Shown here: piece after piece, positions 59,501-64,000 of the stretch
Layout of the letters: the number at the start of each line of letters is the position of its first letter
How positions within the stretch are numbered: the stretch's first letter is position 1
Assembly: GCA_000310025.1 (NCBI GenBank)
Contig: FN649756.1
Location: forward strand, 8,421-72,420
Direction of reading: 5' to 3'
Length of the DNA stretch: 64,000 nt
DNA from: Ectocarpus siliculosus
Lineage: Eukaryota; Sar; Phaeophyceae; Ectocarpales; Ectocarpaceae
Translations under genes and position numbers: made by a program
The notes under the pieces: generated by a model
Seen by the model: only the letters and a program-made list of their open reading frames with translations
Database searches by the model: none
What the model was told of the DNA's origin: nothing

Positions 59501-61221
59501 CCGGGCGTTTGTTGGAAAGGCTGCCGCTTCCTTTGCCCAATGCTGTCCGTCCCACGCAGCGCCGCACAGCGCCGCACATCACCGATAGGTTTTCACAACC
59601 ACATCATTTCTGTATCTCGAATCGGAGCAGTACCGAGCGTTGGGCTCGCTGTGTCTCCCAACTAACCCGAGAGTCCTTCCCCCCCCCCCCTTCAGCAGCC
59701 TCAACAAGAGCCGTCCAAGTACGCCGACAGCAGTAGCCCTTCTTCCAAGCAGTCTTCTTCTAGGCTATCGTCATCGAGCAAGCCGTCCCCGAAGGTCTCC
59801 TCCGCCTCCAAGCCGTCTGCAAAGCTCCTCCCCTCGCCCAGGCCGAAGCCGCCGAAGCTTGCCCCTTCTCCGAAGCCGCCCAAAGCGGCCGTCTCCGCCA
59901 GACCGAGCGCCAACTCCCGCCCGACCTCCAAACCCCCATCATCGTCATCATCGGCGTCATCGTCGTCGAGGGCGCCGCTTGCGTCCAGGCCGGCACCGCC
60001 GCCGCCTCCGCCCGCCGTTCACCCTGCATTGGTAGACACAGGGAGAGAACCTCTGCATATTCTGGTCAAGCTTGTGGACGGTGGTGAGTACAATCGAAGA
60101 TGACCACTGTGATCCGTGGATGCTGTACGTGTTGTGCTTTTAGATGCTGTGTGATGGGATGGTTTTCGGCGATGAGTTGTTGTGCCAGGTGGTCGATGGC
60201 GGGCGCGTTGCCGTTCAGCCCGTCGGTTGATTCACGTGGCGAACAGATGTGACGGCCAACACACGTGACAGCATGTTCGCGAGAAATTGTGCCCCTTGTC
60301 CCCAGCTGATCGACACAGCCGAACTCAAGGTATACAAGAACAACCCAACCGTGACCCCCATGGGTACGTTGCTTTGCCCTCTGCGTTGCACCGCTCGCGC
60401 CCGCAGCTCCTGTCCAGACGTACCACCGCGTGGTGCTCTCGACCCCCCGTGTGGAGAAGCCACAGCCGCAGCAGCCGCGATCGCCCTCCACCCGGAGCCT
60501 TGGCTCCGACCATCGCCCCGGTGGCCCGCCGCGAGATCCTTCCCACCACTCCGCTTCTAGGGATGTAGGCGGTAGTAGTAGTAGCAGTACACGTAGTGCC
60601 AGCGGCAGTAGTAGTGGCAGCAATAGCAGCGGTGCTGGTGGCGGTGTGGTAGGGGCTGCCAGCACTACCAGTAGTGCGAGGTCGTCTTTTTCTAGCCTGC
60701 CGCCTAGGGGGGCCGGAGTCGGTGCATCTTCTTGCTCAACGGCGGTAGCAGGGGGGGTGTCGCGGAACGTCCGGCAAAAGCAGTACAGTGCAGGTGGATC
60801 CCGTCCGTCCCCCTCTGGCGGGTTCTACGACAGCCGCCTGGTAGACTCTAGGGGAGGATCGTTCAGCGGTACTGGCCGAAGTTCCCCTCCTGTAGGAGGA
60901 GGAGGAGGAGGAGGAGGAGGCAAGCCTAACCCTTCGAAACGACAAACGTTCAGCAGTCAAGGCAACTCCGGTCAAAGCAGCAGGGCGTTGGTGGGAGGGT
61001 ACGCTAGCAGCAGCAACAACAGTGGGGGTAGCTCTGCTGCGAGTTCACCGCCTTCCCCTCCACCGATGGCTAGGGTTCCGCCGCCGTTGTTCGTCTCAGC
61101 GCCCCGCTCTCCGCCACACACTAGCCCTGGCGTGGGGGCTCAAGGGCAAGATATGGACCGGCGATGCCTGGAGAGGGTGGTTGAGCCGGCAGATAGACAA
61201 ATTCTCTCCTGGCATGACTGA
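56539..61221 (+). CDS. SGF11: SAGA-associated factor 11 (SGF11/ATXN7L3) homologue
   Basis: Exons 56539-56823, 58212-58292, 58892-59137, 59696-60083, a short exon near 60306, and 60407-61221. Exon 3 carries the SGF11 zinc finger CPSCNRAVGAARYAPHLDKC followed by Arg/Ser-rich text, which binds nucleosomes. Exon 2 gives the helix that docks in the deubiquitinase module (EADTIYSAFEL). SGF11 activates the Ubp8/USP22 histone H2B deubiquitinase in the nucleus. The first 95 residues and the last 400 are low complexity (Ser, Pro, Gly), much longer than in yeast or animal orthologues. The short fifth exon is ambiguous: 60306-60329 fits phase (612 aa in all), while 60306-60363 gives the more protein-like LIDTAELKVYKNNPTV but is off by one base. 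The intron 2 donor is GC (GAG|GCGAGT). Confidence 0.85.
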
Positions 61222-63601
61222 GTGGTGGGGGACGGTCGACGGTGATCGGGCCTTGTAAAACATAGCAACGCTGGCGTGCAGATTCGGTGGTGGGAGGCAA
61301 TGCGATCCGTTCGTTTCACTTGATGTGCCTTGTGCTAATCGACGCGGCCCTCGTGGGATCGGTGTGGTGAGAGGGTCGGTATGCCTTGTATGGCGACCCA
61401 AACCCTTTGGCATCGCAGATACCTTTCGGTTCTCGCGATGCGGTCGGCTGTGTCGCAGTCACGATTAGATCATCACCAAGAAGGGGTTAGATCGCCAAGA
61501 GGGGGGTGTGGCGTGGCACCCAAAGTGCAAAGTCATTAGCCATTCACAGTGAGCCGGTGTAGTGTCCTGTGTTCTCCGTCCACAAGCAGGCCTATTAGGC
61601 AAAACGACCGAGCGAGTTGTATGCGTAGTGTTATGTGTGCGTGTTTGGTCTCTCTCGTTGGTTTGGGTGAGTTGTCCAGCTTGTCCGGAAGATAGGTGTT
61701 TGAACGTGTTTTGTCGTGTCCATGTCGTCTATCTACACTTTCTTGGAGATTTGTTACGTAAGGTTAAGATTGTTGAAATGCTTTGGTCTTCTCTCCTCAA
61801 GATCATCCACGCTGCCTCTACTGTTATAGTACTATTATAGTGTTATAGTGATGCGGATCGTCGAAGGGAGTGAGTGACCCCAAAGGTTAGCTGTGGCTTG
61901 TTTCTTGTCGCTCAAACTTGTGAGATGGATCGATTTATGATTCGTCCTGCCGATGCAGGTAGTCTGAAGAGATGCCGTGTTCGCTTTTGATGTTGAGTAC
62001 AGGAAAAGGGGCGATTTGATGCTCCCTCCTGGTGCATGTGGCGGGACTCGTCGTTTGGATAAATAGTCAAACTATACTTAGAGTATGGCCCTTCCCGTGG
62101 CAAAGGGTCGCTGTAAATGAGAGAACCCCGGGTGATTATGATTTGTCCACCTGGAAGACGAAGACTGCTTGTGCGTCGAGTCCTTCGTTTTCTGTGTGTG
62201 CTATCCAGATAGACTTTCCGGAAACGGGGGTACTATGTATCTCTGTTGAGTTTGGTGAACAAATCATCCTGCGTTGGCCGCCTGCCAATGGACAAGGTGA
62301 GGTGCTGGTACAAGGCCTTGTCGCTCGTGCTGTTTGTCGTTGTGATTTAAAGAGTCGTTGTGAAATTAAATCCCGGTGGGGCATGGCAGCCCTTTTTTTA
62401 CTTGGGAAACTCCCACCAAGAAGTTTTGTTTTGCATTTTGTGTTTTCACAGCCGAGATCGGGGCCATGGTCCCTTCTGAGTTAACCCGAAAGGATTTCAC
62501 GCGATTGAAGAATGATTTGTGCGACACCGTCGTGTAGGGTGAAGCCAACGCTCATTGCTCGTGCGCTGATGCCGCTTCAGCGTTCAGGGTCAAGACCTCC
62601 TCGCCGCTGCGAGCATCGCGCCCTCATGTAGCAGAGCAAGACCCCGCTATCGATGATCGCGGTGGTCTCAGGGGGTCTCGATGCCTCATGGACAATTAAC
62701 CCATGGTTGTGTATTGAGGACTGGACATTGAATGTCGGGAGGTAGAAAAAAAACTCGTGGAGGGATGGGTTTTCCATTGACACACCACCAGGCGTTTGCT
62801 CGCCCCCCGCTGCCCGGTTTAAAGAACGTCCCCACCTTCAAGAGGGGGTTTTCACTGAGGGTGAATGAACCAAACCCCCCTCTCTCTCTCGCTCTCTCAC
62901 TCTCGAAATTGCTGTATGTTCTAAAGGCTGCTACAACACTCAGGGGAGTGGGGGAGGCACTCACGGACAAGAGGTTGAACGCCGGAAAGGTTGTTGCAAA
63001 ACATGCCTTACCGTTTTGTTCAATGGGCTGGTTCATTGGCGTTAGGACGAGACATGGCGCGTGGTCCTTGTTTGCTTGTGTGTATGCTTTTCGGTTCGAC
63101 GCTCTTTCGGTGCTTTCACTGGCTCCAAGCACGCACCAGCTCTAACTTACAGGCTACATGCCGCATATAGAAACTTCGGGACAAGCGATACGGAAAGCAA
63201 CCGACACACCAAATGCCAATGTTTCTGTTTGTTTGCACAGCAACAAAGAGGGGATTCCAAGACTACCGTCGGTCAAGACGAACAGGCACCACACACACCT
63301 CCAGTATTCTTGTGTCTCCAACCAAGACGAAGGTATGCTGCCGTCGGTGCATGCCAACAAACGACTCGTTATGGCTGCCTGCGTGAAGCCGTGCAAGCTG
63401 CTGCAGGACAAGCAGAACCAAACAAGAAACAAACAAGGCCCTTGCCGCCACCATAACTCTTGCGAATTACACCGCCGAGCGCGCTCCCCTCATCTACAAC
63501 TCCACACCCAAGCGTTTGGCAAGACCAAAACAACAGCATTTGATTAGGTCAAACTCCACACTCCCTAAGGGTTACATTAGGCTACGTTAGGTTAGGTTAG
63601 G
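61222..63601. other. intergenic stretch, SGF11 to ABC transporter
   Basis: This is the 2.4-kb gap between convergent genes. ORFs of up to 150 codons occur on both strands (62032-62484 plus, 62686-63132 minus), but none has a motif or a splice partner, and they overlap each other. I see nothing further. Confidence 0.5.
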
Positions 63602-63606
63602 TTAGA
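63578..63606. repeat. short (GTTAG)n run
   Basis: Four to five GTTAG/GCTAC pentamers end exactly over the stop codon of the ABC transporter exon. It resembles a short interstitial telomere-like tract but is too short to be sure. Confidence 0.6.
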
Positions 63607-63760
63607 AGGCGTCGTGCTCTCGAACGGCCGTCGCAAAGGGGCCACCGCTTGCCAGCAAGTCATCCCACCGACCCGACTCCGACACGCTCCCGTCCTCCAA
63701 ATACACGGTGGCGTCGGCCCATCTCCCAAGGGAAAGATCCTGGCTCGCCACCACCACAAC
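63602..63760 (-). CDS. ABC transporter, last exon (C-terminus of the ATPase domain)
   Basis: The exon follows an acceptor GTGGCAG (minus) and encodes 52 residues, ending in AVREHDAF and a stop at 63604-63602. VVVVASQDLSLGRWADA, YLEDGSVSESGRWDDLL and SGGPFATA match the H-loop to C-terminal end of ABC nucleotide-binding domains (adriamycin/ABCC type: D-x-ivvLxxGxvxExGxxxeLlxxxGxfa). The H-loop His seems to be Gln (VASQD), as in degenerate second NBDs or some ABCC proteins. The rest lies to the right, beyond 63761; no other exon is evident before the window edge. Substrate unknown. Confidence 0.72.
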   Translation of the reverse strand, partial: VVVVASQDLSLGRWADATVYLEDGSVSESGRWDDLLASGGPFATAVREHDAF

Positions 63761-64000
63761 CTGCCACCACAGAAAAAACACAATGTACGATGGGGTGTAA
63801 TGTAAGCGATATAGAGGGGAGCGAGATCATCCACGGAGGTGTTGGATATGACTTGGCACGAGGTCGAAGACGTGGTTTGGTTCTCCTGTTTTTTAGTTCC
63901 AAACAGTAGCGCACCAGGCGTGTTTTTCTGCTTGGTATGTGTACGACAAGTACACGACCACGAAAACCGACTCGATCTATCTTCTGCGATATCTCAACGC

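Noticed and set aside
63578-63606. Telomere-like GTTAG run as a sign of a chromosome end.
   Set aside because: Only four to five units, lying over a coding stop inside normal genes.
1-64000. CRISPR array, operons or bacterial defence genes.
   Set aside because: No spaced direct repeats of array type; all genes are spliced and eukaryotic.

Overview
This is nuclear DNA of a multicellular or flagellate eukaryote. The best fit is a brown alga (heterokont), though this is inferred from style, not from a diagnostic gene. The supporting signs are intron-dense genes with introns of roughly 250 bp to 2.8 kb, long pyrimidine and (CT)n tracts in front of 3' splice sites, moderately high GC, neighbouring genes that mostly alternate strand, a kinase with a stramenopile-like HxDxSxEN catalytic loop, a flagellar adenylate-kinase-7-type protein, and a fragment of a GDP-mannose/UDP-glucose dehydrogenase. 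I built the gene models by following reading frame and splice phase across exons by eye. No transcript evidence was available.

Left part (1-8.3 kb): a 5.5 kb LTR retrotransposon (695-6179) with two 440-bp, nearly identical LTRs. It carries only a long gag ORF on the minus strand and no pol, so it looks non-autonomous (TR-GAG type). A 1.1 kb non-autonomous DNA element with about 40-bp inverted ends (6181-7305) abuts it. Next comes a frame-broken exon of a nucleotide-sugar dehydrogenase (8077-8233).

Middle part (10.9-41.1 kb): a protein kinase on the minus strand (seven exons, 17206-10906, N-terminus not found); an 18-exon pentatricopeptide-repeat protein on plus (18383-33919, 1024 aa) whose introns carry many microsatellites and a 219-bp foldback element; an eight-exon urease accessory protein UreD on minus (39423-34452, 354 aa); and, divergently from ureD, a small Tudor/chromo-barrel protein on plus (39891-41115).

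Right part (41.6-64 kb): an 11-exon membrane protein on plus (41640-47440, about 583 aa) with a Gly-rich soluble N-terminal half and a multi-pass C-terminal half; a 3.8 kb gene-poor stretch with short inverted-repeat and tRNA-like elements; a seven-exon AK7-like protein with a C-terminal Dpy-30 motif on minus (56224-51211, about 983 aa); a SAGA DUB-module SGF11 homologue with a Ser/Pro-rich tail on plus (56539-61221); and the last exon of an ABC transporter entering from the right edge on minus (63760-63602).

The genes form no single pathway. The most unusual host signal is the number of introns that, by frame and phase, appear to use GC rather than GT donors: five of about 52. No undescribed defence or other multi-gene system is evident.
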